Of a stretch of DNA of 51,405 nucleotides, positions 8,755 to 17,416 are shown piece by piece. Source of the stretch: Clostridiales bacterium (GTDB lineage Bacteria; Bacillota; Clostridia; Lachnospirales; Lachnospiraceae); contig DUQJ01000086.1 of the NCBI GenBank assembly GCA_012837865.1, forward strand, positions 1-51,405, given 5' to 3'. The number at the start of each line of letters is the position of its first letter. Within the stretch, counting starts at the first letter, position 1. Under the pieces are notes generated by a model. The model was not told the origin of the DNA. It saw only the letters and a list, made by a program, of their open reading frames with translations, and made no database searches. The position numbers and the translations under genes are program-made.

Positions 8755-9795
8755 TTGAGTAAGTTAGAATTTACAATAGATGACATTTTTGGAGATAGCT
8801 TGAATTTAAAGTTAGAAAAAGAATCAAATGTTCAAGAGCCGATAGTTAACAAGGTTGACGAAAAGCCCAAATTAATAAAAGTAATGAAAGATGGAATTAT
8901 TATATTAAGTGAAGAATTAATGAATAAAGTTAAAAAGAAAAACTTGTCGGCTAGTACGATCTCATCTTTTTTTCAATGTCCTGCAGATTGGTTGATGGAT
9001 TCTTTCATATTACCACTCATAGACCACGAAGAACCTATATATTTTGTAAGAGGACACATATTTCATGATGCCATGGAGAATTTTTTTAGATTGTCTAAAA
9101 AAAACAGAAACAGAAAAACTCTTAGCCAAATAACTATGAAGGTTATAAAAGACAAATATAAAAACGTATTAAACGACAAAGAAACAATGATGTGGGTCAA
9201 AGAAGCTCTTCAAGGTTATATTGAGACAGGATTCCCTTATAAAGATGTTACAGTGGCTCAAATAATTAAAGATGAACACAAAGGACCTGAGTTAGGTGTA
9301 GAAATATTTGTTAAAGGCAAATTGGGAGACACTACAAAAAACGTAGTAGGATTTATAGATAGAGTTGACCAACAGGCTGATGGAACCTTACAAATAGTTG
9401 ATTACAAATCAGGAGGTAAAATATATCCATTTGACCCTAGTAAAGAAATTAGTGATAGTAATGATTTTGGTTACTGGAGACAACAATTAGCATATACTAT
9501 GTTATTAGAGCAGGCTGGCCATAAAGTTAGTAGGGCAATATTAGAATTCCCAATAGCAAAAGGTACCGTTGAGGTAGATGTATTTAATGAAAACTTAAGA
9601 AAGCAAGTGGAAAAAGATTTTGAGGCTGTAGATTCAGCTTTAAATAAATGTATTGAAAACAACTTCTTCCCATTCAATGGACATTTTTTCTGCAAGTGGT
9701 GCGGAATGTTAAGTCCTAACTTTAAGATTTCAAAATATGGAAATCTTAACGTAAGCTGGGCGGATCTAAGTCAATATGTAGAACATTTGCAATAA
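8755..9795 (+). CDS. PD-(D/E)xK superfamily nuclease (Cas4/RecB-like)
   Basis: LSASTISSFFQCPADWLMD...GHIFHDAMENFF...GFIDRVDQQADGTLQIVDYKSGGK...RQQLAYTMLL...CKWCG; TTG start after AAGGAGG. Confidence 0.85.
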   Translation: MSKLEFTIDDIFGDSLNLKLEKESNVQEPIVNKVDEKPKLIKVMKDGIIILSEELMNKVKKKNLSASTISSFFQCPADWLMDSFILPLIDHEEPIYFVRGHIFHDAMENFFRLSKKNRNRKTLSQITMKVIKDKYKNVLNDKETMMWVKEALQGYIETGFPYKDVTVAQIIKDEHKGPELGVEIFVKGKLGDTTKNVVGFIDRVDQQADGTLQIVDYKSGGKIYPFDPSKEISDSNDFGYWRQQLAYTMLLEQAGHKVSRAILEFPIAKGTVEVDVFNENLRKQVEKDFEAVDSALNKCIENNFFPFNGHFFCKWCGMLSPNFKISKYGNLNVSWADLSQYVEHLQ

Positions 9796-9822
9796 TGATT
9801 AAATTAATGAGGAGGGATCTGC

Positions 9823-10155
9823 ATGGCTAGAAAAAGATTAATTCCTAAATCAAGGGAAATAATAAAAGAGGCGGCAGATATAATCAAAAATACCGAAAAT
9901 GATGAAGCTGCAATTTCATTTCTAAGAGATACACTAGAAGATGATTATCCCAATTTAGATCTGGGGAGGATGAATTTACATGAGGCTGTTAATTCATTGA
10001 ATGTGAAAGAATATAAAAAATCTACAAGCATAATGAATGTAGAAAATTTAAATGAAACACTTGGAGATTTTATTAATATCCAAAAAAATAGAAAAAATAA
10101 TAATAGTAAAAAGAATAGAAAACCCAAAACAAAAAGAAGACGTAGGAAAAAATGA
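9823..10155 (+). CDS. Hypothetical small protein with highly basic C-terminus
   Basis: RBS GAGGAGGG; ends NNNSKKNRKPKTKRRRRKK. Confidence 0.7.
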   Translation: MARKRLIPKSREIIKEAADIIKNTENDEAAISFLRDTLEDDYPNLDLGRMNLHEAVNSLNVKEYKKSTSIMNVENLNETLGDFINIQKNRKNNNSKKNRKPKTKRRRRKK

Positions 10156-10204
10156 TTAGTATAATAATAACAAATATTAAAACATTTAAAGGAGAGATAA
10201 TATT

Positions 10205-11281
10205 ATGAGCAATTATCAAGAATTATATAAAAAATATAGGCCAAAAGATTGGGATGGGTTAGTAGGGCAAACCGGTGTTGTTAGAGACTTAAGAAAAGAA
10301 GTGGTTAGCAATCAAATCCCTACAGCTTACTTATTTGCTGGCAAACAACATGGGTGTGGCAAAACATCAGCTGCATGGATTATGGCAAAAGCAGTTAATT
10401 GTGAGAATTTAGATAAAGAAACGGGCAATCCTTGTAATGAATGTCAAACATGTAAAAATATTGACAATAACAATCAATTGGGTGTTCATTATGTATCAAT
10501 GGCTAACAATGGCTCAGTAAAGGATGCAAATGACATCATTAGGCAAGCTCAAATGTCACAACCCATCAATAGACCGGTGTGGATATTGGATGAATCTCAT
10601 AGAATGTCTAAGGAAGCTGCGGAGGCTTGGTTAATTCCATTAGAAAGTCCTAATATGAAAGCACTATTTATATTTTGTTCTACAGAGCCAGAAAGAATGA
10701 TAGATACTGTCAAGTCTAGAGTTCAGCAAAAAAGCTTCAGAAGCATTAATGCATTAGATATTTATAAACACTTAGAAAAAATTTCACAAATTGAAAATTT
10801 AGAGCTTACTGAAGATCAATTAAAATCTGCCTCTCTTGAAGGTAATGGAAGTCTTAGAAACGCCTTACAAAACTTAGAAGTAATAGCTCGCGATGGCAAA
10901 CTTGCTGGTTCATATAAAAACAAAATATTATCAATGCTAGCAAGCAGGAACTATGTTAAATCATTAGAGGTTTCTGCAGAAATGGAATCAGAAGGGCAAG
11001 ATTACCTGCAAGCTACTCAACAACTCTATAGAGACTTTAGTGATATGTTATTATTAATTGCTGGCGCCACACCTTCAGATAACGTAGGAAATCCTAAAAG
11101 TTATTTAAAATTTGCTTCCTCAATAGGGCCACATGGTATACTTGAGGCTATCAAATTATTGGGTGACACTGTAAATACTATGGTGTACAATACTGTAGAC
11201 AATAGAATATTATTTGAGGTTTTAATGTTCAAGCTGATTGAAGTAATCAAGAAATATATAAGCACAAACACTAAAAAATAA
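10205..11281 (+). CDS. dnaX: DNA polymerase III gamma/tau-like clamp loader ATPase
   Basis: YRPKDWDGLVGQ, GCGKTSAA, CNECQTCKNI, WILDESHRMSKEAAEAWLIPLE, GSLRNALQNLE. Confidence 0.9.
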   Translation: MSNYQELYKKYRPKDWDGLVGQTGVVRDLRKEVVSNQIPTAYLFAGKQHGCGKTSAAWIMAKAVNCENLDKETGNPCNECQTCKNIDNNNQLGVHYVSMANNGSVKDANDIIRQAQMSQPINRPVWILDESHRMSKEAAEAWLIPLESPNMKALFIFCSTEPERMIDTVKSRVQQKSFRSINALDIYKHLEKISQIENLELTEDQLKSASLEGNGSLRNALQNLEVIARDGKLAGSYKNKILSMLASRNYVKSLEVSAEMESEGQDYLQATQQLYRDFSDMLLLIAGATPSDNVGNPKSYLKFASSIGPHGILEAIKLLGDTVNTMVYNTVDNRILFEVLMFKLIEVIKKYISTNTKK

Positions 11282-11302
11282 TTAAGGAGAGTTGATAGAT
11301 AT

Positions 11303-13690
11303 ATGAGTAAAAAAAAGATAACAAAAGTTGATTTTTCAAAAATTGCAGCCAATATAATCAAATCTCCCTTAGAAAACTTTGTTGAAGATAGTTATTTGCC
11401 TTATGCACATTATGTCATAATGAACCGCGCATTGATATCTGATGATGGATTAAAACCTGTGCAAAGAAGAATATTGTATGCAATGGATCAACTAGGGCTA
11501 ACAGATAAAAAGGATTATATTAAGGCAGCTCAGATAGTTGGAGAAACAATGGGTAAATACCATCCTCATGGTGACGCTAGTATTGGAGACGCCTTAGCTA
11601 GAATGGGTCAACACTTTTCTATGAGGGTGCCACTAATTGATGTACATGGATCTGTAGGATTCACTACTGGCGATGATCCGGCTGCTCCAAGGTATTGGGA
11701 GGGTAGGCCAACTGCAGCTGCTATGGAATTAACTAGGGATCTTAAAGAAGGTGCTATAGAAATAGGAGTTAACTATGATGGTAAATTTCCTGAGCCTGCT
11801 ATGTTGCCAATTAAGTGGCCTAATGGCATTATAAATGGCTCTCAAGGAATAGCTGTTGGTTATTCATCTAATATAATCCCACACAACCCAACTGAAGTTA
11901 TGAATGCTATTATAGGTTTAGTGAAAAATCCTGAGCTAACCACTGATGAAATTATGAAAATAATGCCTGGGCCAGACATGGCTACTGGTGGGGTACTAAT
12001 AGGATATGAAGGTGTTAAGGAATATTATGAAACTGGCAAAGGTACATTTTTAATTAGGGGCAAATATACTATTGTTCCAGGTGCTAGAGGCACCCATCAA
12101 ATTATATTTAGCGAGGCTCCATATCAGGTGTCTGGAGAGCAGATTGTAACAGCTATAGATAATAGTAAAAAGAGAGATAGACTTAAGGAAGTGTCCCAAG
12201 TTAAAGACTTGTCTGACATTAATAGTGGTTTTAAATTTAGTGTAGGAATAAAAGCCGGAGCAAACCCAGAAGTGGTTTTAAGAGATTTATTTAAATGGAC
12301 ACCTTTAGAACAGTCTTTCCCTGCTAATATGAATGTGTTAAAAAATGGTATACCTGTGGTAAGCCCAATGAAAGATCTATTGTCTGGATTCATAAACTTT
12401 CGCAGTGAGTGTATTGTAAATAAGGTAAAATTCAGGATTAACGATTTAGATAAAAGTGTAGAAAGGCTTTCTGGAATAATAGCAGTATTAATAGATATTG
12501 ATAAAGCAATAAAGATTATTCGCAATGCCGAAAACAATGATGTAGCTAACAAGAACTTGCAAAAACATTTTAAATTAAATGAAGAACAAGCATCTTATAT
12601 ATTATCAATGAGATTAAGAAGACTTACTAAGTCAGATTCAATAAGCATTAAAAATCAAGTGAAAGAATATAAATCTGAACTGAAACTGTTGAGAAATGTT
12701 TTGAAAGATGATGAGAAATTCAAAGAATACATGATATCTGAATTGGAATCTACTAAGGCAATTATAGCTGACAAAAGAAGAACTGTCATAAATAACAAAA
12801 CAGAAGAGGAACTCAAGAAAGAGGCTGCAGCTATCAAGAAGGCTAACGCTAGATTGAAAAAGAATGCCGATTGTTACGTTACATTATTTGCTGACGACAC
12901 AATCACAAGGACATCTGAGCCTTACAAGCAGGTCGGGTCTCCTGTCGCTATATTGACTCAAGTTGAAACTAAAACTCAAGAAAATTTAATATTTGTGACG
13001 CGAACTGGAGAAGGCTTGAGATTGCCAGTTTCATATATACCTGAAGATACTATCATAGATGTTAGTATCTCAACAGGGCTTCAATCTGGTAGTGTTGTAG
13101 GGGTTGGCAAGGACAACATCGATAAAAATAACGTTGGAATATTAGTAGTTACTACAGCAGGTGGAGTAAACGTAGTAAATGGATTCCCAGTTGCTGATAG
13201 ATTCCAAATGGTTAAATTAAAAAAAGATGAATCAATTGTAATGGGTCATTCCCTATCTAATGTAGATGTTCAAAATAAATCGCTTGTAATGGTGTCTTCT
13301 GATGGATATATATTAAATTTTCCTGTTGACCAAGTTAGGACATCTAATTATGGTGCAGGAACGGTCAGAGGAATGAATTTAAATGATGGTGAACATATAG
13401 CTGGAGCATCCGTAGCAGACAAAGATAAAGATGAAGTTGTGTCTTGCACACATCAAACAATAAAAGTTACTGCATTAAAAGATATACCTGATAGAAATAG
13501 GAACGCCAAAGGTGTTATCTTACAAAGACTCAGCAAGGAAGATGAGGTCTTAAACGCCTTTGCAAGTAGTAGAGTGATAGCAAATAAGGCTGGCAAAAGC
13601 TTAAGATTACCCATCTTGACAGATAGAGCAACATTAGGTACTAATAGAATAGGCTCTGGAATTACATTAGGACATCATGAGATGAAATAA
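11303..13690 (+). CDS. DNA gyrase / topoisomerase IV subunit A
   Basis: SYLPYAHYVIMNRALISDDGLKPVQRRILYAM...GKYHPHGDASIGDALARMGQ...APRYWEGR...GSQGIAVGYSSNIIPHN; C-terminal beta-pinwheel-like repeats. Confidence 0.92.
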   Translation: MSKKKITKVDFSKIAANIIKSPLENFVEDSYLPYAHYVIMNRALISDDGLKPVQRRILYAMDQLGLTDKKDYIKAAQIVGETMGKYHPHGDASIGDALARMGQHFSMRVPLIDVHGSVGFTTGDDPAAPRYWEGRPTAAAMELTRDLKEGAIEIGVNYDGKFPEPAMLPIKWPNGIINGSQGIAVGYSSNIIPHNPTEVMNAIIGLVKNPELTTDEIMKIMPGPDMATGGVLIGYEGVKEYYETGKGTFLIRGKYTIVPGARGTHQIIFSEAPYQVSGEQIVTAIDNSKKRDRLKEVSQVKDLSDINSGFKFSVGIKAGANPEVVLRDLFKWTPLEQSFPANMNVLKNGIPVVSPMKDLLSGFINFRSECIVNKVKFRINDLDKSVERLSGIIAVLIDIDKAIKIIRNAENNDVANKNLQKHFKLNEEQASYILSMRLRRLTKSDSISIKNQVKEYKSELKLLRNVLKDDEKFKEYMISELESTKAIIADKRRTVINNKTEEELKKEAAAIKKANARLKKNADCYVTLFADDTITRTSEPYKQVGSPVAILTQVETKTQENLIFVTRTGEGLRLPVSYIPEDTIIDVSISTGLQSGSVVGVGKDNIDKNNVGILVVTTAGGVNVVNGFPVADRFQMVKLKKDESIVMGHSLSNVDVQNKSLVMVSSDGYILNFPVDQVRTSNYGAGTVRGMNLNDGEHIAGASVADKDKDEVVSCTHQTIKVTALKDIPDRNRNAKGVILQRLSKEDEVLNAFASSRVIANKAGKSLRLPILTDRATLGTNRIGSGITLGHHEMK

Positions 13691-13847
13691 AATAAACATA
13701 AGGAGCCTTAACCATAGGTTTCTTTTTGTTTATATAATATTATTTAATTAAATAATACATAGTATAATAAATAATATTAATTTCAATTCATATATAAAAT
13801 CATGGAAAAGGCATTCTAATGATATTTCATTGAAGGAGGTGTTAACT

Positions 13848-14699
13848 ATCTTAATAAAAAGAATAAAATCAGACTCAGGGCTTATGGGACCCACACACGC
13901 CTTAAGTGCTTTGGCATTTGCTCTTATGCTCACTTGGTTAGCAAGCGACTTTATGTTAAAAAATATAATAGGAAGCACAAATGTTGTAGTATTTATAACA
14001 GCAATTATAATAATAATTGGATCCTCACTTTCGCCAGACTTTGACGCCGTAAAAAGTACGTCTATAAACACTTTGGGAATAATAGGTATTATGCTATCAA
14101 AAATTATGAGAGCTTTTAGCTCTATGGTGCAATCCTTGATTAAAGGTCCATATGATAAGGATTCAGATCCTCACAGGGGATTTTGGCACACGTTTATAGC
14201 AGCTGGCTTAGTAGGTCTTATGGTTTCAGCCATAACAAATATTAACATTAAGATTTTTATTGTAAATAATATTACTTTAACTGTTGCGACATTGTCAGTG
14301 ATATTCATTGTTTATATTAGTATTCAACTTGTTTTAGCTAGCTTATTTAAAGGATTTTACAAAAAAACAAAGAACAAATTTATTGGTGGCTTAATAATGA
14401 GTGGTGTTAGCATGCTATCAACAGTTATGTTAGTTTTTTCTTTACCAGCTGACTTGAGTTACTCATGGGTGGGAGCTGCAGTTACCTTTGGATGGATAAC
14501 ACATTTATTGGGAGATATGTTGACAGTCTCTGGCGTTCCTATATTATTTCCTATTAAATTTAAAGGCAAAAGATGGTGGAACTTTAGATTCCCATTAGGT
14601 ATAAAAGCAGGTGGCTATATTGAAAAAACCTTGTTGATTCCAGTGTTTATCATAATAATTATATTTTCATTATTCAAAGTGATTCCAATATTAAATTAA
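13848..14699 (+). CDS. YdjM/DUF457-like membrane-bound metal-dependent hydrolase
   Basis: MGPTHALSALAFALM...SSLSPDFDAVKS...DPHRGFWHTF...WITHLLGDMLT; start codon uncertain (ORF open from 13830). Confidence 0.75.
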   Translation: MLIKRIKSDSGLMGPTHALSALAFALMLTWLASDFMLKNIIGSTNVVVFITAIIIIIGSSLSPDFDAVKSTSINTLGIIGIMLSKIMRAFSSMVQSLIKGPYDKDSDPHRGFWHTFIAAGLVGLMVSAITNINIKIFIVNNITLTVATLSVIFIVYISIQLVLASLFKGFYKKTKNKFIGGLIMSGVSMLSTVMLVFSLPADLSYSWVGAAVTFGWITHLLGDMLTVSGVPILFPIKFKGKRWWNFRFPLGIKAGGYIEKTLLIPVFIIIIIFSLFKVIPILN

Positions 14700-14716
14700 G
14701 ACAAGGAGGATATATC

Positions 14717-14959
14717 ATGAAGTTGCCACAACTACCACAATTAGACCTAGATAAAGAGAGAGATCTAGATAAAAAGAGCAGTAAAATTGACAAAAAATTT
14801 GACCAAAATAAACAAAAAAAAGCAAAAATATTGCGACCCAAAATACCTAAATCTCAATACGATGCAGAAGGAAATCCAATATTAACAGTTCCAGATCTCA
14901 ATGATATTGAATTAAATAATGAAATTGATAAATATTTTGGTATATATGAGGAGGATTAA
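14717..14959 (+). CDS. Hypothetical charged protein
   Basis: RBS AAGGAGG; 80 aa ORF in apparent operon. Confidence 0.65.
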   Translation: MKLPQLPQLDLDKERDLDKKSSKIDKKFDQNKQKKAKILRPKIPKSQYDAEGNPILTVPDLNDIELNNEIDKYFGIYEED

Positions 14960-14961
14960 TT

Positions 14962-15168
14962 ATGAGAAGACGAAAAGGAGGAGCAATGGGGAATGTAGTT
15001 ACTATATTTATTGGCCTTGTATTGTTCGGAATATTCCTAGCAGTGTTAAATCAATTTGGAGGCGATTTAGGGGCGTTGTTTCAATGGTTATTAAACGGCA
15101 CTTGGAATTTTATTACATCAGTGAGAGATTCAATATCTAGTTGGAGCACATTTCAAAGATTGTTTTAG
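14962..15168 (+). CDS. Small single-TM protein
   Basis: RBS GAGGAGG; one hydrophobic helix VVTIFIGLVLFGIFLAVL. Confidence 0.65.
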   Translation: MRRRKGGAMGNVVTIFIGLVLFGIFLAVLNQFGGDLGALFQWLLNGTWNFITSVRDSISSWSTFQRLF

Positions 15169-15181
15169 GACAATCTTTTTT

Positions 15182-15230
15182 TTATTTAAACATTGACATC
15201 TTGTTGTTAATATGGTATAATATACATATA
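15182..15230 (+). promoter_or_regulatory. Sigma-70/SigA-like promoter
   Basis: TTGACA-N17-TATAAT upstream of CDS at 15264. Confidence 0.6.
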
Positions 15231-15263
15231 TAATCAATGAATAAATTTGAGGAGGAACAACAC

Positions 15264-16139
15264 ATGAGAGAACTAAGGGAAAAGTGGATAAATGACTTCA
15301 CATCATTAGGAGTCCCTGTTAAATCAGAGGGTAACACGATGGTTCGACCTGAAACTAGAACAAGCATAGCAATTGGTAAAGTTGAGAATTTAAGTGAGGC
15401 TGGCAAAAATAATTTAAAATTAACTATCAAGGTGCCTGGCGCTAAATATGATTTTTCGGGATTTTTAAATGATAACTCGCCAGTTTCAAGTTTACTTAAA
15501 CAAGCTAAGGAAAAAAATGTTCCAATTGCAGTTAGATTTGAAAAGAAAAGAAAGAAAGGTATTAGTCCTAGTATAAAGATACAAGAGTTAATTAAGGATT
15601 CTAACACGGCTAGAGATAGCATTGTAAATATAGTTGCTGGGATTTATAACTTTAATAATTCAGAATGGATTTTAACTGATGACGCCGTAAGTAATCCAAA
15701 AGAGGACCCAGAAAACATACAGAGAGAGCTTGATAACGCCTCTTACAGCACATCTAACTTTTTTAATAGTGGACAGAAAAAGATTCAAACTACCGATGCA
15801 GACTGGAAAACAAATCATTTAATATCTATGTTCACCTATGGTAGTGAGCATAATCTAGACAATGAAATAGGTTTAGAAACTAAGGCAATCAAAGTGCTTG
15901 CATCTTATATGTTAGCCGCTTGTGATAAAGTTCAAATGACAGCGCTTGGTATTGAAGCCCCTAATTATAGTGATTATTCACACACTAAGGCTAGGGGGAT
16001 GTTATTCTCATGGATGAGAATTAATCCTTTGTCTATAGAAATCATGGGTGCAAAAGGTGGATTCAGCGAATGGATAAATAGATTCATTGAAGAAAGTGTT
16101 GAGATTTGGGAATGGGCTAAAACTGAATCTACAAAGTGA
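15264..16139 (+). CDS. Hypothetical protein, conserved-looking, function unknown
   Basis: GAGGAGG RBS then ATG at 15264 (ORF-track start 15237 lies upstream of the RBS). Confidence 0.75.
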   Translation: MRELREKWINDFTSLGVPVKSEGNTMVRPETRTSIAIGKVENLSEAGKNNLKLTIKVPGAKYDFSGFLNDNSPVSSLLKQAKEKNVPIAVRFEKKRKKGISPSIKIQELIKDSNTARDSIVNIVAGIYNFNNSEWILTDDAVSNPKEDPENIQRELDNASYSTSNFFNSGQKKIQTTDADWKTNHLISMFTYGSEHNLDNEIGLETKAIKVLASYMLAACDKVQMTALGIEAPNYSDYSHTKARGMLFSWMRINPLSIEIMGAKGGFSEWINRFIEESVEIWEWAKTESTK

Positions 16140-16153
16140 TAAATAATTAGTAA

Positions 16154-16220
16154 TTTTATCAGCAATGAGCAAGAAGACACCGACCTCAAGCATTTTGCCA
16201 AGCAAAATGGTAGGTGGGTG
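16154..16220 (+). repeat. IS200/IS605-like palindromic end, copy A
   Basis: TTTTATCAGCAATGAGCAAGAAGACACCGACCTCAAGCATTTTGC-caa-GCAAAATGGTAGGTGGGTG. Confidence 0.65.
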
Positions 16221-16280
16221 ATGAATTGCTCCACTTTGATTACTTACTTCTATTGATATAATAACATTATAATATTAAAT

Positions 16281-16395
16281 CAACCGTGGGAAGCACGGGG
16301 CTAGTCTGTTTATGCTGTGATGAACCAATGTCACTCGAGCAGAAACACCGACCTCAAACATTTTGCAAAGCAAAATGGTAGGTGGGTGAGTCTTC
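16281..16395 (+). repeat. Palindromic end copy B with structured flank (possible TnpB omega-RNA/right-end relic)
   Basis: CCGTG-ggaag-CACGG hairpin, then ...GAGCAGAAACACCGACCTCAAACATTTTGC-aaa-GCAAAATGGTAGGTGGGTGAGTCTTCA. Confidence 0.55.
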
Positions 16396-16424
16396 ATATT
16401 ACAAAAACTTAAAAGTTTGTGATT

Positions 16425-16461
16425 AGCAAAAAGAGCATATATTGATGCTCTTTTTGCAATA
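16425..16461. terminator. Terminator-like inverted repeat
   Basis: GCAAAAAGAGCATatattgATGCTCTTTTTGC. Confidence 0.7.
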
Positions 16462-16544
16462 TTAATGTTAATTTGATATTCATTTATAAAGCACTAATCT
16501 TAATGATATAACAGCATGACAAATCTAGTATAAAGGAGACAAAT

Positions 16545-17357
16545 ATGAATAATAAAAAACTAACTATGGAAGAATTAAATTATGTTCAGAAAGAGATATC
16601 ACACAAAGGTAAAAGTATATCTAAAACATATATTTTAACTTTGGTTTTGGGTCTACTGGGAGTACACAAAGCTTACTTGGACAAAACTAAGTCTGGAGTT
16701 GTAAGGGCATTTTTGACGTTGCTAACCGCAGGGGTGTTGTTGAATATAAATTCTACTATGAGTAATATTAGTTTTAGCGCTAAAACTGCAAAAGAAGTAT
16801 TGGCCCAAAACGCAATATTAGCTGTAGTATTTATAAGTCTAACATTTATTGGTATAATATGGACATTGATTGATTTAATTCTTATTCCTAAATGGATTAA
16901 GGAGATAGATTTGAAAAATGAAGCCATTGCTACAGAAAAGGCTGTACAAGCCAGATATGTATCTGAACATCTATTAAAAGATCAATTGTCTAAACATTTA
17001 ATAGAGCAAGTTAAAAAGGAAGTGGGTGTAAAAATCAATGAAGAAATTGAAAAAGCCTTAAATGTCTTGCAAACAGGAGATAAACAAAAAGAGGTTTATA
17101 AATACAAAGCCCCTTTATTATCTGAAGACGCAATGGTGCATAAAGACATTAATCAAATAATTGAAGAGGACTTAAATCACAAAGAGGATAACAAAGAATA
17201 CCCAGATCATAAAAGCCAAGTTAATATAGACATATTAAAGCCTGATGAAATTAAAGAGGAATTTGAGGAGGATATACAAACAATATCTGTTCCATTAAGT
17301 GAACTTGTTGAAAAAAGCGATATTGATTATGGTGTAAGATCATTAAGTGTTAATTAA
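16545..17357 (+). CDS. TM2-domain-like membrane protein with cytoplasmic C-terminal tail
   Basis: TYILTLVLGLLGVHKAYLDKTKSGVVRAFLTLL...IIWTLIDLILIP. Confidence 0.65.
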   Translation: MNNKKLTMEELNYVQKEISHKGKSISKTYILTLVLGLLGVHKAYLDKTKSGVVRAFLTLLTAGVLLNINSTMSNISFSAKTAKEVLAQNAILAVVFISLTFIGIIWTLIDLILIPKWIKEIDLKNEAIATEKAVQARYVSEHLLKDQLSKHLIEQVKKEVGVKINEEIEKALNVLQTGDKQKEVYKYKAPLLSEDAMVHKDINQIIEEDLNHKEDNKEYPDHKSQVNIDILKPDEIKEEFEEDIQTISVPLSELVEKSDIDYGVRSLSVN

Positions 17358-17416
17358 TGATTTGCAAATATAATTTGATAATTAAAGTTATGTAAAAAAC
17401 AAGGAGGAATTTCATT

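Noticed and set aside
12124-12552. 142-aa minus-strand ORF
   Set aside because: Fully antisense to the well-supported gyrase/topoisomerase A gene; no RBS support.
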